The position numbers and the translations under genes are program-made. A DNA stretch of 49,868 nt from the NCBI RefSeq assembly GCF_024355225.1, contig NZ_VCNH01000006.1, forward strand, positions 1 to 49,868, given 5' to 3'. Positions 18,741-28,013 of this stretch are shown here, in pieces. The stretch is from Roseovarius sp. M141. Its GTDB lineage: Bacteria > Pseudomonadota > Alphaproteobacteria > Rhodobacterales > Rhodobacteraceae. Positions within the stretch are counted from its first letter, which is position 1; each line of letters starts with the position of its first letter. The notes under the pieces are model-generated. The model made no database searches. It worked only from the letters and a program-made list of their open reading frames with translations, and had not been told where the DNA came from.

Positions 18741-21700
18741 TTACAAGGGAAACTCCATTTTCAAGCTCAAACCCTCAGGGTTGAATTTTGTTTCCAGTCT
18801 GCCATTGAGCTGTTGCTCTACCTGACCTTCAATAAGAACGTATCCGAAGCCGTTTCGTTCCGGCTCGCTCGTCTCCGGTCCATCACGCTCCCGCCATTCG
18901 AGAGCCAATCGGTTGTCCGTCGAATTCCACCTCACTTCCAGCGTGCCGTGGCTGTCGGAAAGCGCACCGTATTTGATCGCATTGGTAACGAGTTCATGGA
19001 TGACCATGCTGATGGCCAATGCCTGGGAAGGCTGCAGGTTCACGTTCGGTCCACTGACGTGGATCCGGTCCTGTTCGAACGGTTCGGTTTCTGCCTGAAT
19101 GAGGTCCCGCATCCCGACCGTGGTCCAGGAGCGTTCGGACAGCAGGCTGTAGACGCGTGCCATGCCGTGCAATCTGTTGATCAGCGTTTCCAGAGCATCC
19201 GGGGGTATTTTCTTTCCCCGGAGCGACGTCTTCACGATGGTGATGATCACGGCCAGCATATTCTTGACGCGATGGTTCAGTTCCGCAATCAGAACTTTCT
19301 GGTGCTCCTCGGCTTGCGCGAGCGAGGTGACATCGACCAGTGTGACCACAGCGCCCTCGACCGTTTCATCCGCGCCAAGGTAGGGGGTTATCCGCACCAG
19401 ATAATGGGGCTTAGCCTCAGACCGGGACAGGCGGTGTTCATAGATCGAGCCTGACTGGAACACCTCGCTTATATGCTCCCTGAGTTCGGGGTAATCGCTG
19501 ACGCTGGACAACTCTGACAACGGTCTTCCAAGATCCGCAGCGCGCAAATTGAACAATTCCGCCGCCGCGGGCGTGAAGTTGCGGATGACCAGGTCGGCAT
19601 CCAGAAACACTGTAGCGATCTGGGTCGCGTCGAAAAGATTGCGCAGATCAGCGTTTGCGTGATCAAGTTCTTCGATCTTGCCGCTCAGCTCGGAATTGAT
19701 CGTGTTCAATTCCTCATTCAGGGACTGCATCTCCTCTTTCGAGGCCTCAAGTTCCTCATTGGTTGACTGGGCCTCTTCATTGACGGATACGAGTTCCTCA
19801 TTTGATGATTTCAGCTCTTCGAGGGCAGTTTCGTATTCTTCGACGGTGGATTGCAGACGCTCACGCATCTCACGCACTTCGTTTTCTGCCGCCTCGCTTC
19901 GACGACTGTGGTCCGTGGTGTCCGCATCAGAATCCGGAAGAGCGGCTTCAACTGGCTCGAAAAACACGATAAACAGCGGATCCCGCTCCCCTGTGCCGCG
20001 CAGAGGCTCCACGGTCAGATTCAGACGTTTCAACTCCCCTGAGGCCGTAAGCATCGAAAGGTCGCGCCGAATAGTCGATCGCCTGCTGTCGACCACCTGC
20101 CGCAAGGCCGCGCGCAGTTCCAATCGCACATCACGCGGCACCATATCCAGAAGGTGATGAGAGGGGGCGCCGCGCGGCAGTTCCAGCAAACCTCCGGTGC
20201 CGCCCGAAACGAAAACGATTTCACCGTCTTCGCGCACGACGGCATGTGCAGGCGTGTGCTGTTCAAGGATATGCCGTTCGACCTTGTGGCGCAGCTGGAT
20301 ATCGGACAGCCCCTGTTCGTTGGTGGTCCCTGCCCTCCTGTCGGAAATCCGGTTCATCATGCCGGCCGGGTTCCAGCGCCGATCAGAGCGTTCGATCGCC
20401 TGAAAAATACGGCTTTGCTTGTCCACAGTGCGAAACAGATCGGCATATTGGCTGATACTCTCCGACGTTCCAAGGAACAGATAGCCGTCCGGTTTCAGCG
20501 CATAATGGAAGGTCGGGATGACCTGACGTTGCAGTTCTGGCCCGAAATAGATCAGGAGATTGCGGCACGATACCATGTCCATGCGCGAAAACGGCGGATC
20601 ACTGATCACATTGTGGGGCGAAAAAATGCACATCTCGCGCACCTTCTTACATACAACATAGCTGACCCCATCACGGTGAAAATATTTGTCCAGCCGCTCT
20701 GCGCTGACCTGACGCAACAGTTGTTCGGGATAACGCCCCTGACGTGCTACAGCGAGTGCCGGGTCGTCGATGTCGGTGGCGAAAATCTGCACGGGCGTGG
20801 AATAGGCATTTTGCTCAAGGTGCTCGCTGATCAGGATGGCAAGGGAATAGACCTCTTCACCAGTGGTGCAGGCCGGCACCCAGACACGCACCGGGTTCTT
20901 TGCATCCCGGTTCTCGCAGATCTGCGGAATGACCTTTTCCGCGAGGATCTTGAAGGCATCCGTGTCGCGAAAGAAGTTCGTGACGCTGATCAACAGATCG
21001 CTGAACAGGTTGCTGACCTCATCCTCGTCGCGCGACAGCAGGGCACAATATTCTTTCAGCTCGCTGATCTGCCGAACCTGCATGCGGCGCGCGACACGGC
21101 GAAAGAAAGTCTTGCTCTTGTAGCCGGAAAAGTCATGGCCGGTCTGCTTCAGCAATATCTCGCAAATCGTCGCCTGCACCTCAGGGGGATCGGCATCGTG
21201 ATCCGGATCGGCGGTCATGACGAGCGCGTCCAAGGTTGCGCGACCATCGCGGATCTCCATGAGCTTTTCAGCCATTTGTGCGGCGGGAATGGCAAAATCG
21301 ACGAGACCGGTGGCGATGGCACTCTGAGGCATTTCCGGATTGAGCGGCGGGTCTAGGTCCGCTGTCTGTGCAAAGGTCATACCGCCTTGTTCCTTAATGA
21401 CCTTGACGCCGAGCGTTCCATCACCGTCGCCCCCGGACAATACGATGGCGGCGGCGTTTTCTTTCTGGTCCTCGCCAAGCGAGCTGAAAAAAATGTCGAT
21501 GGGTTTATGTTCGCGGCTACCTCGTGCGCTTTCCATCAACTGCAACCGGCCATCCTTCATCAGCAGGAACACCCGTTCGGGCATGACATAGACCGTGTCC
21601 GCCTCGATCCGTTCACCGTGTTGCGCGACTTTTACCTCCATCCCGGTTTTCTGGGCCAGCACGGTGTGAAGCAGGCTTTCACGATCCGGGTTGAGATGGG

Positions 21701-21818
21701 TCACGACGACGAAGGCCATTCCGCACTGCGATGGGACCCCTTCGAACAGATGCGACAATGCATCGATACCCCCGGCAGAGGCTCCAACACCGACGATGAG
21801 TGGCAAATCAGTATTCAT
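18741..21818 (-). CDS. CheB-CheR-PAS-HWE hybrid histidine kinase
   Basis: A protein of about 1025 aa. Domain order: CheB methylesterase (about 5-190; GASAGG, THL and SGGDGDGTLG carry the Ser-His-Asp set); CheR methyltransferase (about 210-480; PACTTGEE at the SAM site, NLLIYF); a long coiled coil (about 640-730, repeated EELxSxNEE); a PAS domain (about 740-830); and an HWE-type kinase (ELNHRVKN phospho-His, VTNAIKYGA N-box, WRERDG). Such proteins occur away from chemotaxis operons; no Che or flagellar gene is near. The start at 21818 (MNTDLP) fits the CheB domain; an upstream in-frame start at 21857 is possible. It is co-transcribed with the receiver gene. Confidence 0.92.
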   Translation of the reverse strand: MNTDLPLIVGVGASAGGIDALSHLFEGVPSQCGMAFVVVTHLNPDRESLLHTVLAQKTGMEVKVAQHGERIEADTVYVMPERVFLLMKDGRLQLMESARGSREHKPIDIFFSSLGEDQKENAAAIVLSGGDGDGTLGVKVIKEQGGMTFAQTADLDPPLNPEMPQSAIATGLVDFAIPAAQMAEKLMEIRDGRATLDALVMTADPDHDADPPEVQATICEILLKQTGHDFSGYKSKTFFRRVARRMQVRQISELKEYCALLSRDEDEVSNLFSDLLISVTNFFRDTDAFKILAEKVIPQICENRDAKNPVRVWVPACTTGEEVYSLAILISEHLEQNAYSTPVQIFATDIDDPALAVARQGRYPEQLLRQVSAERLDKYFHRDGVSYVVCKKVREMCIFSPHNVISDPPFSRMDMVSCRNLLIYFGPELQRQVIPTFHYALKPDGYLFLGTSESISQYADLFRTVDKQSRIFQAIERSDRRWNPAGMMNRISDRRAGTTNEQGLSDIQLRHKVERHILEQHTPAHAVVREDGEIVFVSGGTGGLLELPRGAPSHHLLDMVPRDVRLELRAALRQVVDSRRSTIRRDLSMLTASGELKRLNLTVEPLRGTGERDPLFIVFFEPVEAALPDSDADTTDHSRRSEAAENEVREMRERLQSTVEEYETALEELKSSNEELVSVNEEAQSTNEELEASKEEMQSLNEELNTINSELSGKIEELDHANADLRNLFDATQIATVFLDADLVIRNFTPAAAELFNLRAADLGRPLSELSSVSDYPELREHISEVFQSGSIYEHRLSRSEAKPHYLVRITPYLGADETVEGAVVTLVDVTSLAQAEEHQKVLIAELNHRVKNMLAVIITIVKTSLRGKKIPPDALETLINRLHGMARVYSLLSERSWTTVGMRDLIQAETEPFEQDRIHVSGPNVNLQPSQALAISMVIHELVTNAIKYGALSDSHGTLEVRWNSTDNRLALEWRERDGPETSEPERNGFGYVLIEGQVEQQLNGRLETKFNPEGLSLKMEFPL

Positions 21819-22023
21819 ACAGGCCACGCTACGGTTTTGCTGTGCCGAAATCCACAAGGGACTGCTCCGATGCTGATGCGCGGATATTGGCGCATCTCTT
21901 GTCCTAGCCCACCAGATCAGAAAATTGCTTAAAACACTTTAATGAGCGTTGTCACAAAACAACGAACCCTGAATGGGTCGGTCGGCACTTTGCAGACGAC
22001 TCACCTGGAGGAGGAATATCAAG

Positions 22024-22881
22024 ATGAGCAATCAAAATTATCGCCAAGACCATTCCCGCAATGATGAGCGCGGCCAGCAGGGCCGTGACGACTGGGGAAA
22101 TGACCGTGATTGGCAAGGGTCGCGTGGAAGGAGCCAGCATCAGGATCGTGACGACTATCGCTCGCGTGGTGAGCAAGGACGCGGCGGCCCGCAGGACTGG
22201 AACCAAGGCAACTATGGACAGGGCAATTACGGGCAGGACGACTACGGTCAGAACAACCGCGGACAAGGTAACTATGGCCAGAGCGATTACCGACATAATG
22301 AGAGCGGTGAACGTGATCAGGACGGCTGGAACCGTGATCGTGGCGGTCAATCCGGCCAGAACTACAGATCGGAACGTGGCCAGCACGATTCCGGTTACGC
22401 GCAAGGCGGTCAGGGCGGCTATCAGCAAGACGGCTACCAGCGGGGCAACTACGGCGGCGGGTATGACCGCGGACAGGGCCAATACGGCTCCAATCAGGGC
22501 GGCTATCAGCAGCCCGGTCAGCAAGGTGGCTCGTCATGGAACCAAAATGGTTCGCGGGGCATGCAAGGAGGCTACGAGGGTAGCCAGTCCCATCGTGGGC
22601 GCGGACCGAAGAACTACCAACGCTCAGACGATCGTATCTGCGAAGACGTTTGCGATCGCCTGTCGGACGATCATGATGTTGACGCTTCGGACATCGACGT
22701 TTCGGTGTCCAACCGCGAGGTCACACTTTCCGGTGAAGTCGATTCCAAACAGGCCAAGCGCCACGCTGAAGACTGTGCAGATTCCTGCTCCGGCGTAGAA
22801 CATGTTCAGAACAATCTGCGGGTGAGGAAGTCGCAATCGGCGCGAGACGACGACAATTCAAGCAAGTCCAAGAGTAAATAG
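22024..22881 (+). CDS. Gly/Gln/Asn/Tyr-rich protein with C-terminal BON domain
   Basis: A 285-aa protein in two parts. Residues 1 to about 200 are low-complexity, rich in Gly, Gln, Asp, Asn, Tyr and Arg, with repeats such as QGNYGQ and GGYQQ. Residues about 205-280 form a BON domain (RICEDVCDRLSDD, then REVTLSGEVDSK), the fold of OsmY/phospholipid-associated stress proteins. The BON part has four Cys in two CxxxC pairs, which is unusual. No signal peptide is seen. GGAGGAGG precedes the start at 22024. The composition resembles prion-like, phase-separating sequences; the function is unknown. Confidence 0.82.
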   Translation: MSNQNYRQDHSRNDERGQQGRDDWGNDRDWQGSRGRSQHQDRDDYRSRGEQGRGGPQDWNQGNYGQGNYGQDDYGQNNRGQGNYGQSDYRHNESGERDQDGWNRDRGGQSGQNYRSERGQHDSGYAQGGQGGYQQDGYQRGNYGGGYDRGQGQYGSNQGGYQQPGQQGGSSWNQNGSRGMQGGYEGSQSHRGRGPKNYQRSDDRICEDVCDRLSDDHDVDASDIDVSVSNREVTLSGEVDSKQAKRHAEDCADSCSGVEHVQNNLRVRKSQSARDDDNSSKSKSK

Positions 22882-22917
22882 TTCCTGTCGTCAGTCTGTG
22901 GTCCCATAGGCACGGAG

Positions 22918-22946
22918 AAGGCCATGCCATGTCGGCATGGCCTTTT
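22918..22946 (+). terminator. Terminator after the BON-domain gene
   Basis: An 11-bp perfect stem (AAGGCCATGCC with GGCATGGCCTT), a 5-base loop and a short T-run on exit. It can act in both directions, because the second Crp gene converges from the right. Confidence 0.78.
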
Positions 22947-22997
22947 GCCTGGTTTCATCCTGTTTGGTAAAAACTCGAGCGACAATCTCTATAGATT

Positions 22998-23759
22998 TTA
23001 GGTGCTTGTGATGTTTGTCCCCGGATTTCGCAAGTCACCTGAGGCGACGAATGGGTTGGCTGAGAACCCCATTGGTTCATAACTGATCATGGACCGCAGG
23101 TCGGCTCGTCGCCGGATCAAGATTTTGCTGCCTTTCCGTTCAATATATCCTTCGTCCGACAGCTGGCAGAGCATTTTACTGACAGACACGTTTGTCAAAC
23201 CAATGAGATCGCCAATTTCGGATTGGTTGAAAGGAATTTCGACGATTGGCCTTCGAGTTCCTGAACCAGGAATTCGATCATGTAACATGAGGATGAGCCA
23301 CACTATCCTATGCCGTGCCTCCATGCGCCCGACTGCAATAAGAGTTCGCATGAGGATTGACTGCATTTCCGCCGATTTTCGCAAGAAGTAAGTAGTTATT
23401 TCAGGCGTCAGAAAATCTGCTGTCGCAATGGCAGTGATCGGGACTGGTAAAACCACACAATCTCCCAAGCTTCGCAGTGAGCAGCTGACACGCTCCACGC
23501 CAAAATCTGCCAGACCTGCTATATCGCCTGCCTGATGTAGGAAAAGGATCTGTCGCTGTCCGTCGGCAAGCAAAGCGTAAGAGTAGATCCAGCCAGATTT
23601 CACCAGATACATCGCTTTTGGCCGGTCTCCTTCATGTTGGATATCTATTTGAGATTCGAGAGAGACGGACTCGACATTCCATTTACTCAAAGCAGAACGT
23701 ATTTCTGCAACGACGGAAGTAGCCGTGCCCCTTTTACTGATGTCCGGCAGCCGGGACAT
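22998..23759 (-). CDS. Crp/Fnr-family transcriptional regulator (second)
   Basis: A 253-aa regulator: an effector-binding beta-barrel (about 40-150, with the HQAGDIAGL stretch) and a winged helix (FNQSEIGDLIGLTNVSVSKML). It is related to the regulator at 2994 but clearly diverged, with a longer C-terminal tail. No Cys cluster of Fnr type. The start at 23759 (MSRLPD) is preferred because GGGGGA sits nine bases before it; 23798 is the upstream alternative. It borders the mobile-element region, which starts 72 bp beyond its start. Confidence 0.82.
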   Translation of the reverse strand: MSRLPDISKRGTATSVVAEIRSALSKWNVESVSLESQIDIQHEGDRPKAMYLVKSGWIYSYALLADGQRQILFLHQAGDIAGLADFGVERVSCSLRSLGDCVVLPVPITAIATADFLTPEITTYFLRKSAEMQSILMRTLIAVGRMEARHRIVWLILMLHDRIPGSGTRRPIVEIPFNQSEIGDLIGLTNVSVSKMLCQLSDEGYIERKGSKILIRRRADLRSMISYEPMGFSANPFVASGDLRNPGTNITST

Positions 23760-23830
23760 TGTGCTTTCCCCCACGTCAACTCTCTGTGAGGTCAACAAAT
23801 GAGGGGCCTGAACAGTTCCGGCGGTTTACT

Positions 23831-24150
23831 TGTAGATTTCCACGCGGAAGTGAGCCGGGTTTTCCATCGAGAAGTGAGCCACCTTTAAGTTATGTTTCGG
23901 GTGTCAGGCTTAGGTCAATGCATGATTGCTATCCTTCTTTTTCTGCGCCGCGGCGGCTGCGCTTGCTTTGAAGCGGAAGCTGTCGTTTCCGGTCTCCAGG
24001 ATGTGGCAGCGGTGGGTGAGACGGTCGAGGAGCGCGGTCGTCATTTTGGGATCACCGAAGACTGTGGCCCATTCGCTGAAGCTCAGGTTCGTGGTGATGA
24101 CGACGCTGGTGCGTTCGTAAAGCTTGCTGAGCAGATGGATTTCGTGAGGC
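23831..24150. mobile_element. IS21-family remnant (right end with istB 3' part)
   Basis: The remnant begins with TGTAGATTTCCACGCGGAAG and a second GAAGTGAGCC further in, the repeated terminal motif seen in IS21-family ends, followed by the end of istB on the minus strand. The rest of the element, including istA, is gone. The inner border near 24140-24180 is approximate. Confidence 0.75.
23910..24140 (-). pseudogene. istB: istB fragment (IS21 helper ATPase, C-terminal part)
   Basis: About 75 codons matching the IstB C-terminus: [20 protein letters not shown], then [19 protein letters not shown], ending KKDSNHALT. The N-terminal Walker ATPase part is missing, so it is not functional. Confidence 0.82.
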
Positions 24151-24179
24151 GGCTGAAGGATCGGCTGTAGTCTGCCTGG

Positions 24180-24308
24180 GAGAGTGTCCGATCTTCTGTG
24201 TAATCGCGATCTGGTCCATGCTTCCTGAGAGGAGCAAAGACTATGACTATTTCCAAGGAACTGTTGGACGAGCTGCTGAAGGGCTGCGAGCGGCCTGAAG
24301 ATCTACTT
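24180..24308 (+). mobile_element. IS256-family remnant (left end and transposase start)
   Basis: This is the left end of an IS256-type element (GAGAGTGTCCGATCTTCTGT near 24180), followed at 24243 by the transposase start [20 protein letters not shown]. The gene is cut after 22 codons by the Tn3-family transposon. The first base of the element is uncertain by a few bases. Confidence 0.75.
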
Positions 24309-24346
24309 GGGGTGGATTCCGGCTGAGTGCAGAATGACACCCTAAG
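24309..24346 (+). repeat. Left 38-bp inverted repeat of the Tn3-family element
   Basis: Starts GGGGTGGATTCC and ends ACACCCTAAG. The resolvase stop codon (24342-24344) lies inside it. Confidence 0.93.
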
Positions 24347-24956
24347 GCATTTTGAGGACGCGGCTTCCGTATTCACGCAGATTTCCGTTTGGATCTACGT
24401 ATCGATAGAGCGTAACAGGCTTGATCCCCAACTCCTTGCAGAGATCACTAACAGACGTGTCGCGATTGGCCATGGCGGCTTGCGCCATACGGACCTGCGC
24501 TTTTGTCAGCGCAAACTTCCTTCCACCTTTCCGGCCACGGGCGCGGGCGGCTTGGAGCCCGGCCATTGTGCGTTCGCGGATCAACTCACTTTCAAATTCG
24601 GCCAAGGCCGCAAAGATGCCAAATGAAAGTCGTCCTGCCGCAGTTGTTGTATCGATCTGCGCGCCTTGTCCGGTGAGCACCTTGAGGCCAACGCCGCGCT
24701 CGGACAGCAAGCTGACGGTTTTGACAAGATGGTGCAGGCTGCGGCCCAAGCGGTCAAGCTTCCACACAACCAGAACATCGCCATCCCGCAATGCCTTGAG
24801 GCAGGCCTCCAGACCTGAGCGGTCATCTTTCTTTCCGGATGCCAGATCCGAGTAAATCTGGTCCTCTTCGACGCCTGACGCGATCAGCGCATCCCGCTGC
24901 AAGTCGAGGGACTGGCTGCCGTCGGCTTTTGAGACGCGAGCATAGCCGATCAGCAT
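24342..24956 (-). CDS. tnpR: Serine resolvase TnpR
   Basis: A 204-aa serine recombinase that resolves Tn3 cointegrates at res. The catalytic Ser9 is in GYARVS, the arginine-rich core is in VVWKLDRLGRS, and a C-terminal helix-turn-helix is present (TSVSDLCKELGIKPVTLYRY). Full family length, apparently functional. It diverges from tnpA across the 120-bp res region. Confidence 0.94.
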   Translation of the reverse strand: MLIGYARVSKADGSQSLDLQRDALIASGVEEDQIYSDLASGKKDDRSGLEACLKALRDGDVLVVWKLDRLGRSLHHLVKTVSLLSERGVGLKVLTGQGAQIDTTTAAGRLSFGIFAALAEFESELIRERTMAGLQAARARGRKGGRKFALTKAQVRMAQAAMANRDTSVSDLCKELGIKPVTLYRYVDPNGNLREYGSRVLKMP

Positions 24957-25076
24957 GTTTCACAAACGAATGTTTGTGATGCTCTGGCAGATGCTCTGCT
25001 TCCGCTCATAAAAGCTATTCCTTATTAATTATCTTAATCAAAGATAAGCAAACCCAAAATAGAAAGCAAAAGAAAC
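24957..25076. promoter_or_regulatory. Putative res site and divergent tnpR/tnpA promoters
   Basis: A 120-bp AT-rich intergenic region between divergent tnpR and tnpA. It contains a near-perfect palindrome CACAAACGAATGTTTGTG at 24961-24978, just before the tnpR start, a plausible resolvase subsite. Placement between the two genes is the standard res position in this family. Confidence 0.65.
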
Positions 25077-27965
25077 ATGGCGCACCGCAGCATCCTGACC
25101 GAGCGCCAGCGTTCGGCCCTTTTTGATCTCCCTATCGATGAACTTTCGCTCCTTCGACATTACACGCTTGCCGATGACGACCTTGACCACATCAACGCAC
25201 GGCGTCGCGCCGAAAACCGGATCGGCTTCGCCCTGCAACTATGTGCCTTGCGATACCCTGGGCGACTTCTGTCTTCCCATGAGGTCATTCCCGAGCAGGC
25301 CATTCGCTTTATTGGAGCCCAACTGGGTCTGACAGGTGATGAAATCCTACCCTATGCGGCGCGGCGCCAAACCCGACAGCAACATCTGCAGGAGCTTCGG
25401 GAAATATACGGCTACAAAATGTTCTCTGGGCGTGGTGCGCGTGATCTGAAGGGCTGGCTTGAACGAGAGGCAGAGACTGCTCGATCAAATGAGGGCCTCG
25501 CCCGGCGGTTTGTCGAGGAATGCCGCCGCACCCAGGCGGTCCTGCCCGGTGTGTCTGTTATCGAACGGCTTTGTGCTGACGCCCTCGTCGCCGCCGAGCG
25601 CCGCATTGAGAGCCGGATCACTGACCGACTGAATGATAAGCTGAAGGGCCGGTTGGATAATTTATTAACGGAGATGGTCGATGGCACGGTCAGCCGGTTC
25701 ATCTGGCTTCGGCAGTTTGAGGTCGGCAAGAATTCGGCGGGGGCCAGCCGCCTTCTTGATCGCTTGGAGTTTTTACAGGAGATGGAGTTGGCACCCGACA
25801 TTCTTGAGGGTTTGCCGCCCCACCGGGTTACGCAACTGCGCCGTCAGGGCGAACGATATTTTGCCGATGGCCTGCGAGACATTACCAGCGACCGGCGCCT
25901 GGCCATTCTCGCGGTCTGCGCCATAGAATGGCACGCGGGGATTGCCGATGCGGTGGTCGAGACCCATGACCGGATCGTGGGTAAGACCTGGCAGGATGCG
26001 AAAAGGTTGTGTGACACGCGCATAGCGGATGCAAAATCCGCCCTGCACGACACACTTCGCTCCTTCAAAGCCTTGGGCGCTGCCCTTTTGGAGGCCAAGG
26101 GGGATGAGGCCTCCCTTGATGTGGCAACCGAAATGTCCTGTGGTTGGCTTCAGCTTGAAGGTCTTGTGGCAACCGCCGCCGAACTGACGAATACGATGTC
26201 CGCTGACCCTATAGTCCATGTCGTGCAAGGGTATCATCGGTTCCGGCGATATGCACCGCGTATGCTGCGAGCTTTGGATATCCACGGGGCCGCTGTGGCG
26301 CGGCCCTTGGAGCAAGCGGCACAGATCATTGCTGATGATGGGAATAGCAAATCTCAATCCACAAGCTTTCTACGGCGTGGTTCCAAATGGCACCGCCACC
26401 TTAACGCTCAGGCGACCGATGATCACCGGCTCTGGGAGGTGGCCGTTCTGTCCCATCTCCGCGAAGCGTTTCGATCGGGCGATATCTGGCTGGCCCATTC
26501 ACGTCGTTATGCAGATCTGAAAGAGGTCTTGGTTCCGGTTGAAGCTGCACAGGCCACGCCCAGATTGACCGTTCCGTTTGATCCGGAAAGCTGGCTTGAA
26601 GACCGCAAGGCGCGGCTGACAGATGGGCTTGACCGGCTGGCAAAGGCAGCGCGGTCTGGGGCCATTCCCGGCGGCTCCATAGAAAACGGCGTTCTGAAAG
26701 TTGACCGGCTGCCCGCAGCCGTGCCCGAAGCAGCAGAGGCTCTGGTGCTTGCTCTCTATGATCGCCTGCCCGCCGTGCGCATCACCGATTTACTGCAGGA
26801 GGTCGATGAAGACATCGGCTTCACAGATGCCTTCACCAACGTGCGCACTGGCTCCCCCTGTACCGATCGCATCGGGCTGCTGACCGTATTGCTGGCCGAG
26901 GGGCTAAACCTTGGGTTGAGTAAAATGGCCGAGGCCACCAATACCCACGATTACATGCAGCTCTCGCGCCTGTCGCGATGGCATATTGAAAGCGACGCAA
27001 TTAACCGCGCGCTCGCCATGGTGATTGACGCGCAAGCGGGCCTGCCCATGGCCAAGTTCTGGGGCGGCGGCGTCACCGCGTCCAGCGACGGACAATTCTT
27101 CCCCGCCGCGAGGCAAGGTGAAGCGATGAATCTTATCAACGCCAAATACGGATCTGAGCCAGGGCTAAAGGCTTACACGCATGTCTCCGATCAGTTTGGA
27201 CCCTTCGCAACACAAACCATTCCCGCCACCGTGAGCGAAGCACCCTACATCCTGGACGGGCTGCTGATGAACGAAGCGGGCCGAAAGGTCAAAGAGCAGT
27301 ATGCTGACACCGGTGGCTTCACCGACCACGTCTTTGCCGTCACCTCGCTGCTGGCCTTCCGGTTTATTCCGCGCATACGGGACCTCCCCTCGAAACGGCT
27401 GTATCTCTTTGACCCGGCCGCCGCGCCGAAGGAGCTGCGCGGCCTGATCGGCGGCAAGATCAGGGAGGGCCTCATCGTCCAGAACTGGCCGGATATCCTG
27501 CGGGCCGTGGCCACGATGGCGGCGGGCATCATGCCGCCCAGTCAGTTGCTCAAGAAGTTTGCGGCCTATCCACGACAGCATGAGCTTGCACTTGCCCTGC
27601 GTGAAATCGGTCGCATCGAGCGCACGCTCTTCATCATCGACTGGCTGCTTGATGCCGACATGCAGCGTCGTGCCCAGATTGGCCTCAACAAGGGCGAGGC
27701 CCATCACGCCCTAAAAAACGCCCTGCGCATCGGGCGGCAGGGCGAAATCCGCGATCGGACCGTCGAAGGTCAGCACTACCGTATGGCAGGGCTGAACCTG
27801 CTGGCCGCCATCATCATCTACTGGAACACCAAGCACCTCGGGCAGGCTGTCACACGGCGCCAACACGTCGGATTAGACTGTCCATCCGATCTCCTGGGGC
27901 ACATCTCGCCTCTCGGATGGGCACACATCCTCCTCACAGGCGAGTATAAGTGGAAAAAACGATGA
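25077..27965 (+). CDS. tnpA: Tn3-family transposase TnpA
   Basis: A 962-aa DDE transposase of normal length for the family. The N-terminal region holds the DUF4158-type DNA-binding part (RSILTERQRSALFDLPIDEL), and the C-terminal half holds the DDE catalytic domain, with SSDGQFFP and later ELALALREIGRIERTLF. It catalyses replicative transposition using the 38-bp ends. No frameshift or stop interrupts it. Confidence 0.95.
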   Translation: MAHRSILTERQRSALFDLPIDELSLLRHYTLADDDLDHINARRRAENRIGFALQLCALRYPGRLLSSHEVIPEQAIRFIGAQLGLTGDEILPYAARRQTRQQHLQELREIYGYKMFSGRGARDLKGWLEREAETARSNEGLARRFVEECRRTQAVLPGVSVIERLCADALVAAERRIESRITDRLNDKLKGRLDNLLTEMVDGTVSRFIWLRQFEVGKNSAGASRLLDRLEFLQEMELAPDILEGLPPHRVTQLRRQGERYFADGLRDITSDRRLAILAVCAIEWHAGIADAVVETHDRIVGKTWQDAKRLCDTRIADAKSALHDTLRSFKALGAALLEAKGDEASLDVATEMSCGWLQLEGLVATAAELTNTMSADPIVHVVQGYHRFRRYAPRMLRALDIHGAAVARPLEQAAQIIADDGNSKSQSTSFLRRGSKWHRHLNAQATDDHRLWEVAVLSHLREAFRSGDIWLAHSRRYADLKEVLVPVEAAQATPRLTVPFDPESWLEDRKARLTDGLDRLAKAARSGAIPGGSIENGVLKVDRLPAAVPEAAEALVLALYDRLPAVRITDLLQEVDEDIGFTDAFTNVRTGSPCTDRIGLLTVLLAEGLNLGLSKMAEATNTHDYMQLSRLSRWHIESDAINRALAMVIDAQAGLPMAKFWGGGVTASSDGQFFPAARQGEAMNLINAKYGSEPGLKAYTHVSDQFGPFATQTIPATVSEAPYILDGLLMNEAGRKVKEQYADTGGFTDHVFAVTSLLAFRFIPRIRDLPSKRLYLFDPAAAPKELRGLIGGKIREGLIVQNWPDILRAVATMAAGIMPPSQLLKKFAAYPRQHELALALREIGRIERTLFIIDWLLDADMQRRAQIGLNKGEAHHALKNALRIGRQGEIRDRTVEGQHYRMAGLNLLAAIIIYWNTKHLGQAVTRRQHVGLDCPSDLLGHISPLGWAHILLTGEYKWKKR

Positions 27966-27973
27966 AGGGCTGG

Positions 27974-28011
27974 CTTAGGGTGTCATTCTGCACTCAGCCG
28001 GAATCTACCCC
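27974..28011 (-). repeat. Right 38-bp inverted repeat of the Tn3-family element
   Basis: Read inwards it begins GGGGTAGATTCC and ends ACACCCTAAG; one mismatch to the left end, at position 6. Confidence 0.93.
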
Positions 28012-28013
28012 TT

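Larger units (their letters stand above)
24309..28011. mobile_element. Cryptic Tn3-family transposon
   Basis: A 3703-bp element bounded by 38-bp inverted repeats (24309-24346 and 27974-28011) that begin GGGGT and differ only at position 6. Contents: a serine resolvase (minus), a res region and a full-length TnpA (plus); no passenger gene. The 5-bp flanks are TACTT on the left and TTATG on the right, so no target duplication is visible. The left flank is IS256 DNA and the right flank IS3-family DNA, which suggests recombination or an adjacent deletion after insertion. Confidence 0.95.

Noticed and set aside
20154..21356. 400-codon open frame on the plus strand
   Set aside because: Antisense to the CheB-CheR part of the HWE kinase.
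22200..22560. Possible CRISPR or tandem-repeat array
   Set aside because: The repetitiveness comes from Gly/Gln/Tyr codons in the BON protein gene; no constant repeat with unique spacers.
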